DNA from: Glandiceps talaboti | Lineage: Eukaryota; Hemichordata; Enteropneusta; Spengelidae | Direction: 5' to 3' | DNA length: 64,000 bases | Assembly: GCF_964340395.1 (NCBI RefSeq) | Contig: NC_135564.1 | Coordinates: forward strand, 1,836,501-1,900,500 | Shown here: piece after piece, positions 22,970 through 36,800 of the stretch | How positions within the stretch are numbered: the stretch's first letter is position 1 | Layout of the letters: each line of letters begins with the position of its first letter | Notes under the pieces: model-generated | Seen by the model: only the letters and a program-made list of their open reading frames with translations | Told to the model about the DNA's origin: nothing | Databases searched by the model: none | Translations under genes and position numbers: made by a program

Positions 22970-25900
22970 CTAGTTATCTTCTGGTGGCATGCATGCAGAG
23001 TTACAGGCATCACGACCCTGCAATAAACAAGAAGATGGTAACAATATAAGTGAGCTATATATGGTAATCCATGGATAATAGATACCAAACAGACATAGTG
23101 AAGTACAGATTATTACACAGGATCCAAAGAATACCATTATATACTCATCTATGCACACATATTCAATAAACAAGCACACAGTTGTGGCAATAAACATCTG
23201 ATGACTTTTAGTATTGTAGGATGTTGCAATGATTTATTGCCAGTCACACCATTTACTGTCCCTAATAAAGCTAACTAGGTTGTGAAACATGGTAAGTTGT
23301 CCACTAGTTTTGCTCTCCTGTACAGCACAAGTATATGATTAAGCCATCATCACTCTGCTATAGTAACACAAACTTCCTATTCAACATTGACTTATTCTCA
23401 AGAAAGTTATCTGATTATTGTCTTGTCAAACCAATGTTCTTCACAGTGACTACAGGAATTACTCTATTACACCAAGATGTCTATGAATGTTCTCAATCAT
23501 CTCTTACAACAAGACTATCTGAATGTTCTCATTCATCTCTTACACCAAGACTACCTGAGTGTCCTCAATCATCTCTTACACCAAGACTCTCTGAATGTTC
23601 TCAATCATCTCTTACACCAAGACTCTCTGAATGTTCTCAATCATCTTTACACCAAGACTCTCTGAATGTTCTCAATCATCTCTTACACCAAGACTCTCTG
23701 AATGTTCTCAATCATCTTTACACCAAGACTCTCTGAATGTTCTCAATCATCTCTTACACCTAGACTCTCTGAATGTTCTCAATCATCTCTTACACCAAGA
23801 CTCTCTGAATGTTCTCAATCATCTCTTACACCAAGACTCTCTGAATGTTCTCAATCATCTTTACACCAAGACTCTCTGAATGTTCTCAATCATCTCTTAC
23901 ACTGAGACTCATTGCACATTAATGATCATCAACTATTGTTAGTTAGCAAGACATGGCTTCTAAGTTCTTTGGATGACAGTCATCTTTATTTCTACTTATT
24001 TCTTTATTTCTAACTGTACTTACTCAACTCTTAGTCGCACACACATTATTAAAACCTAGCTCCTCTTGTTTTTGTAAACTAAACAGACCCAAACATCACT
24101 TATTCTGTCCTCCTTTACCACAACACTTTCCAGTTAAAAATAAAACTGACACAGAACTATAGTTTAACTATCAAGTAGACACATATAGAACCAGAAATGA
24201 TACGACTGTTTCTATACAACTAACACATCTGTAGATTGACCAGTTCATAGATGGGTTAATGACCTCCAGTTAATGAACTAAAACAGACAGCAGTGACACA
24301 GGTGATGCAGTGAAGATATATCAACATAAGTTTATAGGAAAAATAGCTTTCAATTTGTCTTTCAGTGACACCGCTATCTATAATATGGGAATTAGGGGTG
24401 GGGTAAAAACATCCGCTTTATATCACTCAGACTTTACATGTAACAATGATTATTTTGTATCTTTGGAGAAGGGGAGACATAGTTTAACCCCCCCCCCCCC
24501 CCCATATGATATCTATCTGATAATCAAAACGACTAATAAAGACACATGTGTTCACAGACCTATGTCATACTTATGTTATTTGTCACCTTTGTATTGTATT
24601 TAAAGTGAACAGGCCAATTTTAATCTTGTAAAACATGTAACAATTGTGATCAACAAGTTAATTTTCAACATTTCATTTGGAAGGTCGGGCTTTGAAAAGT
24701 CTGGAAATAATGTAAACTGTGTAAGTAAACACATGATTTAACTCTATGTATCAAAATTATAGATATATTTGACAAAATTTTACATAAAAAATAGCCATCA
24801 TTGGTTCAAATCATTTCATGAGGGTCTATGTTCAAATTTAGCTTTCATGGCAGTTCACAAGTGAGTTCAAATGTTAATTTCATGATTTTTTGTATAAAAT
24901 TTTTGGACAGCAACAAAATGTTTGACATTCTATTCAGCATGACTTTGTGTCCAGCAGACTACCAGAGGAATCGTGTTGTTGACTTTGTGTCCAGTAGACC
25001 GCTACCAGATGTGTCCCGTTGTGGCACCCTGGACTGTAAATATGCTGTGTTGTGACACCCTACACAATAAGATAATTCTGAGTAGCAGTATCCTACACTA
25101 TAAGATACACAGAGTTGCAACACCCTAGACTTTAAATGTAATACATGTATAAGCCATGTCATAGTACCCTAACAACAGCCCTTCTGATAGGGTGTCCAGA
25201 CAGCATACACTATAATATACACCATGTTGTAACACCTTAACAACCACCCTTCTGATAGGGTGCCCAGACCATGTTATCTCTAACACAACGTATGTATCCA
25301 GTTACATGTGATTGGAAATTTTACTTTAATCAATATTAGTGTGATACAGTCTATTATGTTGTCTGTCCTTTTTATGACTTTGAATTCTGAAAATTATTGA
25401 AGGAAAAAAAACATCTGAATTCTTGGAACAATTCAATATATATTGGTAATTGTATCTCATATCCATTAGTGACCACTACATGCATGACATGTCTATGTCT
25501 AAATTACATTGGCAAACTACCAATAATATAAAAATCATCACAACTGGATACCTGTAATAGTACTTCCTCTAATATTTCATGGCTGAAAAGGTTATGGGTC
25601 GCAAGTAAGTTTCATTTTCATGGTGTATTTTTACATTTCTGTCACGATGTCACCATATAACTATAGAAAATCTATTTTTGTGCTATGAATAGAATGTGGT
25701 AGTCTAAACAATACATTAGTAACCGTATAATGTTGGTAATTTACATGACTAATAATGAATTGCGCCATCTCTAAAACTATCTCTACATACATACCTGCTT
25801 TTAACCTGTTGCTGCACTCTAAAATAGGTTGAAAATTAATAAATGATGTATTTTCTTGCATGTTTGTATATCTAGTGAAACTCAAGGACAATAATTCCTG

Positions 25901-28900
25901 ATTCAAGTAGGCCCTTAACACTTGTCTACCTTCATGCCACCCCCCCCCCACCCACCCCCTTCATTTTTAATTCAAAAGTAACACTGCTATTTTACTTATG
26001 TATGTTCTTTCTCCAATTTTACACACAAAAAATAACTGACTATTGTCAAACTAACATATGGTCTTTCTCCGTTTTTACACACACACAAAAATTACTGTTA
26101 TCATACTTACATATGTTCTTTCTCCATTTTTACACCAAAAAAATAGCTGTCTATTGTCAAACTTACATATGTTCTTTCTCCATTTTTACACACCAAACAT
26201 AACTGTCTATTGTCAAACTTACATATGGTCTTTCTCCATTTTTACACAAAAAAAAATAAAATAAATAACTGACTGTTATCATACTTACATATGTTCTTTC
26301 TCCATTTTTACTCCAGAAAGTAACTTTGACTGATTGTTTCCTTCCAGTTCTTTGATCAAAACATTCACACATATCAAATGGTGGTGAATAAAGATGAAGA
26401 CTGACTGCAGATTCCACATGACTTGTGTTTTCAACACGGTGAAGTCCATACGCATCTGTAAAATATTCAAGTCAACTATGTCAACTCATTCCACTATAGT
26501 CATTTTCTTTAACACTGAATTGTAGATAATTTAGAATATTTTGTGTTTTCAATGGGTGTAATTCATCTTTTGTCAGTTGACGGGTTGATGTCTTTTCATT
26601 CCTAGTTTTGTTTATGCACTAGTAGTAGTACAGAGTACCCATTAGTTATTAACTAAGAGTGGGTTTAGACCTAAAGCCCAAGACCCAGTTGACTGAATAG
26701 CAGGGTAATCTGGTCTGTGACCAGCTTAGAATGAACACACTGAAATAGCCGACCCAGTTGACTGAATAGCAGGGTAATCTGGTCTGTGACCAGCTTAGAA
26801 TGAACACACTGAAATAGCCGACCCAGTTGACTGAATAGCAGGGTAATCTGGTCTGTGACCAGCTTAGAATGAACACACTGAAATAGCCGACCCAGTTGAC
26901 TGAATAGCTGGGTAATCTGGCCTGTGACCAGCTTAGAATGAACACACTGAAATAGCCGACCCAGTTGACTGAATAGCTGGGTAATCTGGCCTGTGACCAG
27001 CTTAGAATGAACACACTGAAATAGCCGACCCAGTTGACTGAATAGCCGGGCAATCTGGTCTGTGACCAGCTTGGAATGAACACACTGAAATGACCGACCC
27101 AGTTGACTGAATAGCAGGGTAATCTGGTCAGTGGCTGGCTTATATTCAACATGCTGCACTGCACAACAAAACTCACCACAAATATATGCCACTTGGTCTC
27201 TCTGATATGTACATTTTCTGGTCTGTTTCATTTCTACCTGTCCTTCTGATTCACATGGCCAATCATACATGGTTTCAAGCAGTTCTCCATCTAAGATTTT
27301 CATGAAACAGTGTGCATCTGAATGACTGTGAATACCACTGAAAGGGAAACACAAAATAGTAGTCAGTCACTCAATGCATTGGGCTCCTATGCTTAAAGGC
27401 CCAGTAATTAAAATTTATGTCTGAAGTACAGTTGACATCTTAAGGGTGCCACTGATTAGATATCATTAACTGACAGACCTTGGGATTGAATCAATGTATA
27501 CATGTATTAAAGGGGAACACCATTCCAGGAAATAAAGGTATTTTTATAAATGAGTTCTGGAGAGTCATTTCATTATTTTACATCGCCTACAATTACTTGC
27601 AATTTCAGAGAATCAAGTTGATCTTGTGCCTTTATAGGGTATCTTTGCTATGACTGTTGCATCATGGGAGTCTGTAGAAATAATATATTCATGGTTGCAC
27701 AATGAATATTCATGATTCTGTACTGCCTATCCCCTTCAGACTAGACTAGAAACATGCCAATATTGTCAGCATACTAGTATGCCTTTGACAAATTTGAGTT
27801 TACACATGTGAATTGAGAAGACACAAAATCCTAATAACATACTGTTATCTCATATTGTATATAATTATAGTCAATCTCTTTGCACGATAATAAAAATGAT
27901 AAATAATATAATTTTTATTAAATATTTCTAGTAGTTCAAAAATTGATTACTTTAGATTATACAAATGATTTTTATTGTCATTTATGAATGATCATAAATG
28001 TATGTGTATAGAAAATTAATCCTTTTATTAAAACCCAGTTCAAATTAGAAGTAAAATTTAGGAGTGAAAAACAGTTGTTTAGCAGTGCTATAACAAAAGT
28101 TGGTTCAGCACAAATGGTTCATCTCCATTGGTTCCATGATGTGAGGACCTAGGATTGAATCCTTGGTCTTTCAGTTTAATGAAGCTGATATCTTAAAAAA
28201 CAAACAAAGCCTTTCCATCTAAATTAACATAATAGTATATTCAAATCAACAAATGTTATTATTTCTTTCTGATAAGATAAAATATGAATTATTACTGATA
28301 ATATGACAGTATTCCTACCACATGGTCATTCTTACAGTCATCTGTAAACTGAAAACACTTTACATTTTATTGTAAACTGAAAACACTTTACATTTTATTG
28401 TTTGTCTGTTTCCTCAAACATTGGTTATCAATTCACGTCATTGGAAAAATTCCGTTAAATAAACATTTGCAGACATTTTTAATCAATCAATAACTTTTTT
28501 TCTTCACATGCAGTATATATAAATGTCACCTTTCTAAAAAACATGCCTTTCTGGTAGATAGATTTGTCCATCAAGATTTACTTAAATAAGTAAGTACATG
28601 CAGTTGTAGGAAAATATTTTGGAATCATTAGGCTGATGTGTGAAATATGAATCAGTATAGCCTTTGTATAAACATATGTTGATATTGTAAATTTATTTAT
28701 AAACTGTGTTTTTGTTAAGGGCAGTAAGCAGATAAAATCTACCTCAGTTTCAATTTGATTTTAATGGGCTTCGCCATCAAAATTAGGGTATTGGAAACTA
28801 TGCCTGTTTTACCATATTTCTTCCTTACTCTTTATACCGGGGTACCCCAACCTTAGTGAAAAACACTGATAAATTGTTATTTTGAAACAGTGCAAACAGC

Positions 28901-30856
28901 TCATACATATAACTTACAAGACTAATAACCATATACCTGTTCCCTCCAACACATACATGTTTTTAAAATGCATACAATTTTGCAAGTGTCTGATAGAGGT
29001 ATAGACAACTAACATACAGACTAACTATAAAGAATTCAATATGCCCGTACACCAAACACCTATATTGATGTATATTGTTTTGCATGACATGTCTGAGATA
29101 CAGTTACACATAACTTACATACATGACTATTTACAAAGAATATGTCCCCATGTCCCCAACACATAAATGGTAATTCACACATAATTTTGAATGTGTCTGC
29201 AATGTAGATACATGTACCTATTAAACATACATGACTACACTGTAGTTATAAAGAATCTGTCTATATCCCCAACACATACATGGTAAGTCACACATAATTT
29301 TGAATGATGTGTCTGCAATGTAGATAGATAACATACGTGACTAGTTATAAAGAATGTGCCTGTATCCCAAATACATACATGTTTAATTTATATCACTGCA
29401 TGACAGGGCTTGAACTTTTTTCCTGATATTCCCAGTGGGTTAGCAATTTCAGAAATTGGTAGCCTAAGGATGGTGACCAGAAGTCTCATATTCCTGAACT
29501 GAAAACAGAGCTCCTCTATTGGAAATATACATGTGTGTGTGATACTAAAAAAAATGTCTATAAATCTTCCATCCTTGAAATCATCACATAATCAGTGGTA
29601 CATGTAGCCTGAGGGGGCTACATGCTGCAAACTGTGGTATCCCCTATAACAAGAATTGGTAGTCTTTGGACATGGGACTACTGTTAATTTTGAGTCCTGC
29701 ATGACATGGGCCAGACAGTAGATACAACACTTTATACATGTACATAAATTGACATACATGGCTATACTAAATAGTACAGTATAATAGTATGGGATTAACA
29801 ATATAATCGTGTGCACAGTAATCAAATATACTATTTCTGTAGATTTTTTTTAATTTTTGTAGACATTTTAACAAAATACCTGCCGCAATATTACCCTTGT
29901 CACACTATTTGTATGACTGGCAATCGTAAGCTATACTCTACAAAGTAAATCTTTTGACAATATTCACCAAACTATAGACAAATTCAGCAGAGAGTCTCAA
30001 ACATCTTAACTATTTCATTTGATAGAGATTTGAAAAACCACATTTGTTTGGGTAAAAGGACCATACACTATAGCATTAGAGAATACATGAACACATTACA
30101 CAATATCACTTAGTAACAGTCCTTTTGTATACAGACACACAGGTGGAGAACAATACAAACTTCCAGGCACCTTTGACCACATATATGTGTACCATGGTCC
30201 TGTGTCTGTAAGGTTAACATATTGAATAGTTGAATAGTGGATCAATCTTTGTAACTTCATGACAAACTATAATTACATGTATGTACAGGTACATGTCACA
30301 TGTATACAGGTATGCAATAATGTTTTCGGATTACACCATGGTGCAAATGCTGGTAGTATCATGAGTATGTGTATGAACCGGTTCATACATACACATATAC
30401 CTGTCACTCCCTGCTTTGTCACTCATACAGTCATAATACAAATAAACTGCTGAAATGCATACCTTCCCTGTCCTTCTCCCCAGCAAAGGACAATCAAGTT
30501 AAATTTTCCATTTCCCTGATCTACCAGATTCCTTGTATACCTGAAGGATAAGAAGTGAAAAAAGAAAGACCATCCATAGTTAGTGGCAATTAATACACCT
30601 GTTCTACATATGCAAACAGAACTCTGTAGTCAAAACCATTTAGAAATTGAAATGGATATGATTTCACTGTAAATTTTTAGGTAAGGTAAATCCAATGTGA
30701 TTCAATTGTAAATTCAAATGATTTTTAACAGATGGAAGGAACAGATGCAAACACATACGTACATACATATGGGCATGCATGCATAAATGCACACACACAT
30801 GCACACACGCATGCATGCACGCACGCACGCATGCACAAACACACACACACACACAC

Positions 30857-30887
<31 letters not shown>

Positions 30888-33800
30888 AGCATTCTCATTC
30901 AGTTTCATAATCCTTGAATTGAATAATACCATAGTGTATTTCAGTGAAGTACTTTATATAAGTAGTGCCCTTAACAAATTATGAAGGACAGACTATTGCA
31001 CCTTCTGTGGGCACTGTCAAGCTTTGAATGGAGTGTAAACATCTGAACTGCTGCACTGTATGTAGTACATGTCATATCGGTACAAGTGGCAGTGTTCTAA
31101 ACTGGAACACAGGTAGTAAAATCTTTACACAGCACAATGTCAAGCTTTAAAATAGAAAGTACTTCATTGTTCTAACATTTGTAAGACAGGTAACCATGGT
31201 AACTATTTCCAAATTTTACCTGGAACATGCACAAGAATTGTTGCATTAGAAGTTACCCTCTGTTGACCCCGACATATCAACCAATAGAAACCTTCCCAGC
31301 TTATCTACAATTTTCTATTTCGTGGGGAAAATGTCTGAGAGCAGTTGAACAAATACCTTAGGCTCTGCCCCTTCCCAATCAATAGAACAAACAGCAAAAA
31401 TCAAAGGAAAGGGAAAGGAGGGGAAAAAAAGTTGTGTTGGATTGAAACACAGAAGTATCATGTGGGTGATACTTCCATGATTGAAAGCGTACGTACACGT
31501 GTTCTTCAAGCTGACATGCCAAACACTTCCATGACATCTCATGATATTCAGTGATAACCTTGACTGTATCTGCAGTGCTATTCATGCACAAATTTGCTCA
31601 TCACACCATAGCCCCATCACCAACAGTTGGTAGAGGGGCTATGATCACACCACTACTACACAAGGCCAGTGGTGTTACATAATGATGAAAATAACTAGTA
31701 CATTTCTACAGTTGCACAAATGTGCTCAGTGATGGTGTTACATAATGAGTAAGTTGAAAGCATCTGTAATAGCATATTGTAGTTAGCCTAGAATTCTGAC
31801 GATTGTGGATTTTGAATATTGATTTCCCCATCAAATGATGGAGGAATAACAAATTCAATGCATTAGGAAGATAGAAAAAAAAGGGGGGGGGGCAACAACA
31901 GGGGATGCCTACTTCATTCACACTAGTTACTTTGTTTACTTTATTTATCAATTATGTCAAGAATTCTTGCAAACTGTCAAACTGGTGTTCTTTGGACCTG
32001 TCTATGAAAATGTACACATGTATCTTGAATGTATGACAATTAGTTGATTGTGATACATAGGAGGTAGAAAGGGAAGTCCCAGGCTCCCTCTTCCCATTCT
32101 CAATACTCCCATCCAAGGTTCCAACTAACAAATTGAATTTGGATCAATATTAGCTCAGAGACTTAGCTACCTCACTTACCTGTAGACTTGAAGGATGCTA
32201 CATACACTATTTCTGCTATCCTAACTAGCATTTTGATTTTTTGAATTTTTGTCCATCCATGAAATTTAAAAAAAATGTCAGTGAGGATAGCAGAAATAGT
32301 GTAGTACTTAGCATTAGTCTTTCAAGTCTACTGGTACACATATTGGCTACTGGACTAGATAATGTGGTTTGGTGGAAAAGCTAGTCAATGAAGGTAACCA
32401 CAAACTGTCTCTGCAAATATGTATGAAGTGAAAGTTAATTCACTCAGAATGGATTTGAAAACGGTAGTTACTGACATACATAATTCCCATTAGAAAAAGT
32501 TAATGGAAAGTCATACCCTATGTGCAATTCTGAGTATTTCTGGTTTATCATTTAGACAGAACTTGGCAACTGTATATATTTTTTTTTTAATCAAATAGAA
32601 TAGATCATCACATAATTTCTGAAGAATTGTATGATTACTGGTAGCTAAGAAATAAAAGTCCTGTTTGTGGAAAACATGACTGTTGACAGATACTATCTGA
32701 GTGCACAATATCATGTGATGGTGTGTATTCTTATACACTTCAACTTTGAACTTTTACTTGGCTCACAACCAGCTGAGTGGAAGGGGGAGAAAACAACATG
32801 TTGAATGCTATTAAAGTTTATCTTTGATTGAGTTAGCATGCAGTGGCCTTGAAACTAGAAAATATTGACAGGCTGCCAACACAGCTGTGTGACAAAACAT
32901 CAAAACTAGTATGTACTGGTCTGAAGTGAATACAAAACAGTATGGGGAACAACATCCTGTCAGGGTATCAGGCCCACTGTATATGTATATCTGTATACTG
33001 TGAACACTGTTGTGTATGTTTCACTGTGAATACTGGGGTCCTGTGAACACTGCGTTGTGTACATTTCACTGTGAACACTGCATTGTGTACATTTCACTGT
33101 GATTACTGGGGTACTGTGAACACTGCATTGTGTACATTTCACTGTGATTACTGGGGTCCAGTGAACATTGTATTGTGTACATTTCACTGTGATTACTGGG
33201 GTACTGTGAACACTGCATTGTGTACATTTCAAAGTGATTACTGGGGTCCAGTGAACACTGTATTGTGTACATTTCACTGTGATTACTGGGGTACTGTGAA
33301 CACTGCATTGTGTACATTTCACTGTGATTACTGGGGTCCAGTGAACACTGTATTGTGTACATTTCACTGTGATTACTGGGGTACTGTGAACACTGCATTG
33401 TGTACATTTCAAAGTGATTACTGGGGTCCAGTGAACACTGTATTGTGTACATTTCACTGTGATTACTGGGGTACTGTGAACAATGCATTGTGTACATTTC
33501 ACTGTGAACACTGCATTGTGTGCATTTCACTGTGATTACTGGGGTACTGTGAACACTGCATTGTGTACATTTCACTGTGATTACTGGGGTCCAGTGAACA
33601 CTGTATTGTGTACATTTCACTGTGATTACTGGGGTACTGTGAACACTGCATTGTGTACATTTCAAAGTGATTACTGGGGTCCAGTGAACACTGTATTGTG
33701 TACATTTCACTGTGATTACTGGGGTACTGTGAACACTGCATTGTGTGCATTTCACTGTGATTACTGGGGTACTGTGAACACTGCATTGTGTACATTTTTG

Positions 33801-36800
33801 TGTGGACACAAGTTGGTATGAATGCAATAGTTCTACTCAACTCTAACAAGACATCTTAACCATAGACTACATGAAACATGCAGGGTCTATGACTTAACAC
33901 ACTGCTTGCTTTCCTACAAACAGAGACAGTGTTCTCCCCACTATGGCAAAAGAACAATGCCAACACATTCCAGGCCACCATGTTCTACCATCCTTTAGCT
34001 TTAGTAAGTATTAAAACAACAATATCATGTTGATAGTTTTACATGAAGAGAAGTGACTGATCCCAATATCTACCTGTTTGTATAAACATGTCAAGAGTAT
34101 GCTTCAATGTTGAAAACATGTATTAAGCTGATAATTATGCAAATTACATGTAAGACTTAGAGATACTTGTAAGTTGATAATTATGCAAATTAGTCATCAT
34201 CCTTTCAATGTACATGTACTCTGGCCGACAACACTGAGACTTTACAATGCCATTCTGTCAAGTCAACAATATAGCCAAATATCTGGGCTAACCTAGCTTC
34301 AAATGTATATGCCATCTTCGAAAAAAGTAGTTCTTATACACTCAATCATTTATGTACATTATTGTACTGTAGGTGGGAAACACTGCCTGTGAGAACCCCA
34401 CTAGGTTTTACTGAACCCTGCATAGTCTGTCCTACATTTGGCACTTGATATACAAATACTCCAAAAACTGATAAAGTAAACACGGCACAGGTACATGGCT
34501 ATCAAGCATTGTATTGTTACTGAGATGATATGAGTAAACGAACTATAGACATGATGTACACTTACTGAGATGATACGAGTAAACGAACTATAGATGTGAT
34601 GTACACTTACTGAGATGATACGAGAAACGAACTATAGACATGATGTACACTTACTGAGATGATATGAGTAAACGATATATAGACATGATGTACACTTACA
34701 TGTACTGCATTAATTAGCATGTATTCTGCACCTTGTTTGTTTGCTTTCTTGTGGTTTGGTCAATGGTCATATATTGTCAATTTGTGATTTACCCTACAAT
34801 GTATACCTGACAAGTTTTAAATAATGGAATAAATTCTATGGCAAGCACCATTAGGCTGGATGCACATCAATGATTATGTTAATTGTTCAGATCATCTGAG
34901 ATGCCAGCTATGTGAAGTCTCAACTATTTTACAGGTGGACACATTAAATACCAATTTTATGATCCTACACTGGTATGCCTACGTGAGGAAAAGCACACAA
35001 CTGTCACTTGAAAAGACACTTCACTCAGATCATCTATTACTGTGAATTTCAATGATTGACCTAACAGTTTCTGATTGACTCCAACCATCTAACACCGAGT
35101 TTCAATGACCCTATGGGTTCTGACCAACTTTTGAAAGCAATAACAATGTAATATGTAATATATTAATTAAACACCACAAGTTGTTTTTATACAGTATCTA
35201 CTATCGTCAACCATTTCTTGTAGCTACTATATTATCCATGTACTACTTATGATATTCCAGATACCATCATGAACAAACAGGAGTAGCTGAATACAATATC
35301 ATGTAGACATGAGTAGGTATTATGGACAGCAGCTGAAATGGTTAAAGAATAAATTGATCATGCTATTTTTAGCAATATTGAAATATTGTAAACTAACTAA
35401 TATAATGTAACCAAAGACTCTGGAGTGAACTCCAGGATCTATACTGTTACCAATGGTTCACTTAGTTTGTTATTAGTTATCCTCAGTACCCTGTGTACAT
35501 CATTGGATCTGTAACTATATCTACCCAAGTGCTAATATTGTTACAGATCCAATGGTGTAACATATTCAAAAACCTCTGTTGGGATGTGATACACAGCACA
35601 TGTAGCACACTATTAGTACCGGGTAATCACTATTTTCAACTGTCTTGTTCCTTTAATGTTGCATAACTTAGTTTTCATTTTACCATTCAATATGTACATT
35701 TATTTATTCGCTTGACTGTCAGTTTCACATTTAGTTTGTGAATTTTATGTCCTTTTCTCTAACTTATTGCTAATACTAATAGTATATTAAATTTCATTTT
35801 ACATACTTTTATCATTTTGTGTGATGGAAAGAAGTATTTTAGTGCCACACATTTATTATCATACTGGAAACACTTTCATTTTTTCGATTTGACGACATTT
35901 TTAAAGAAATATTTGAATAGGTGTTCAAAACAGATTCCATTAAATCAAATGCAAACTCGTTTTTGGTGAATAGATCACCCCCTCCCCCCCACCCCCTAAC
36001 TAAAAGAATTACGTTTTTATCCAACATTGGACTATTGATCTCACCCCTAACTCCACTGTCTAGTATATTTTACAAAATCTTTTTAAAAAACAAAACATTC
36101 CACCCATCCACTGTATATAAACTATATTCCTTGCTTCTTTCATTTACGATGTGGTGTGGGGGTGGTTCACATGTATCTACATTTGTTCTTGGAGTAATGA
36201 CTCCAATACTTGTTGTACGTCCATTGATGCATGGATGTATTAGTGAGATCCATGATTGATGTTACGGTCTACTCGGTTTTTTTTTTCGATTTGCTATTTA
36301 ATAATGTGACATGGTGTCACCAGGAGTGACATTAGAGTCATTCACTTTGTTAAAAACAAACATACGTACAGTGTACATATAACAAACATCGGAAAAATCT
36401 CGAAACAACTTCCTAAACGGAATTTTCCACTTTACCGCACGGCACTAATATAAATTGTCATAACTCACGACAAAAGGAGGATTTTGATTTCGTATTTATC
36501 AATTTGTGCGTAGTTTCGATGTCCATGTAATATTTGATGATCATATTAAGTTGTGATGAGAAATTCATAAAATAGCGCAAATACAAAATTTAAAATAAGT
36601 AGACTTATTTTCTATTTTGTTTTACGACATTGTTTATGATGGCGCTCCTTAGACAGATCGCTAGCTTGGCGCCTGCGCGCCTTCTATGCCGGCGGTGACA
36701 GGGCCGGGTTCGGAGCGTGGATATTTGTTCTCCGGGGCAGTGCAGTGGGCTCTTACGTCGCAAATATACTAAACTACGTATACATAGCAGGCACTGACAG

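Noticed and set aside
23335-23905. Plus-strand frames with repeated [12 protein letters not shown]
   Set aside because: 31-34-bp minisatellite inside CDO1 intron 4, antisense to the gene.
26649-27179. Frame joining CDO1 exon 3 to a repeated WVGYFSVF-type protein
   Set aside because: Exon 3 ends at 27177 with a donor, and the CDO1 sequence resumes in phase at 26455. The repeat is intronic.
33066-33849. Open frames of 110-253 codons on both strands
   Set aside because: They are produced by a 45-bp tandem repeat; no non-repetitive domain, and both strands are equally open.
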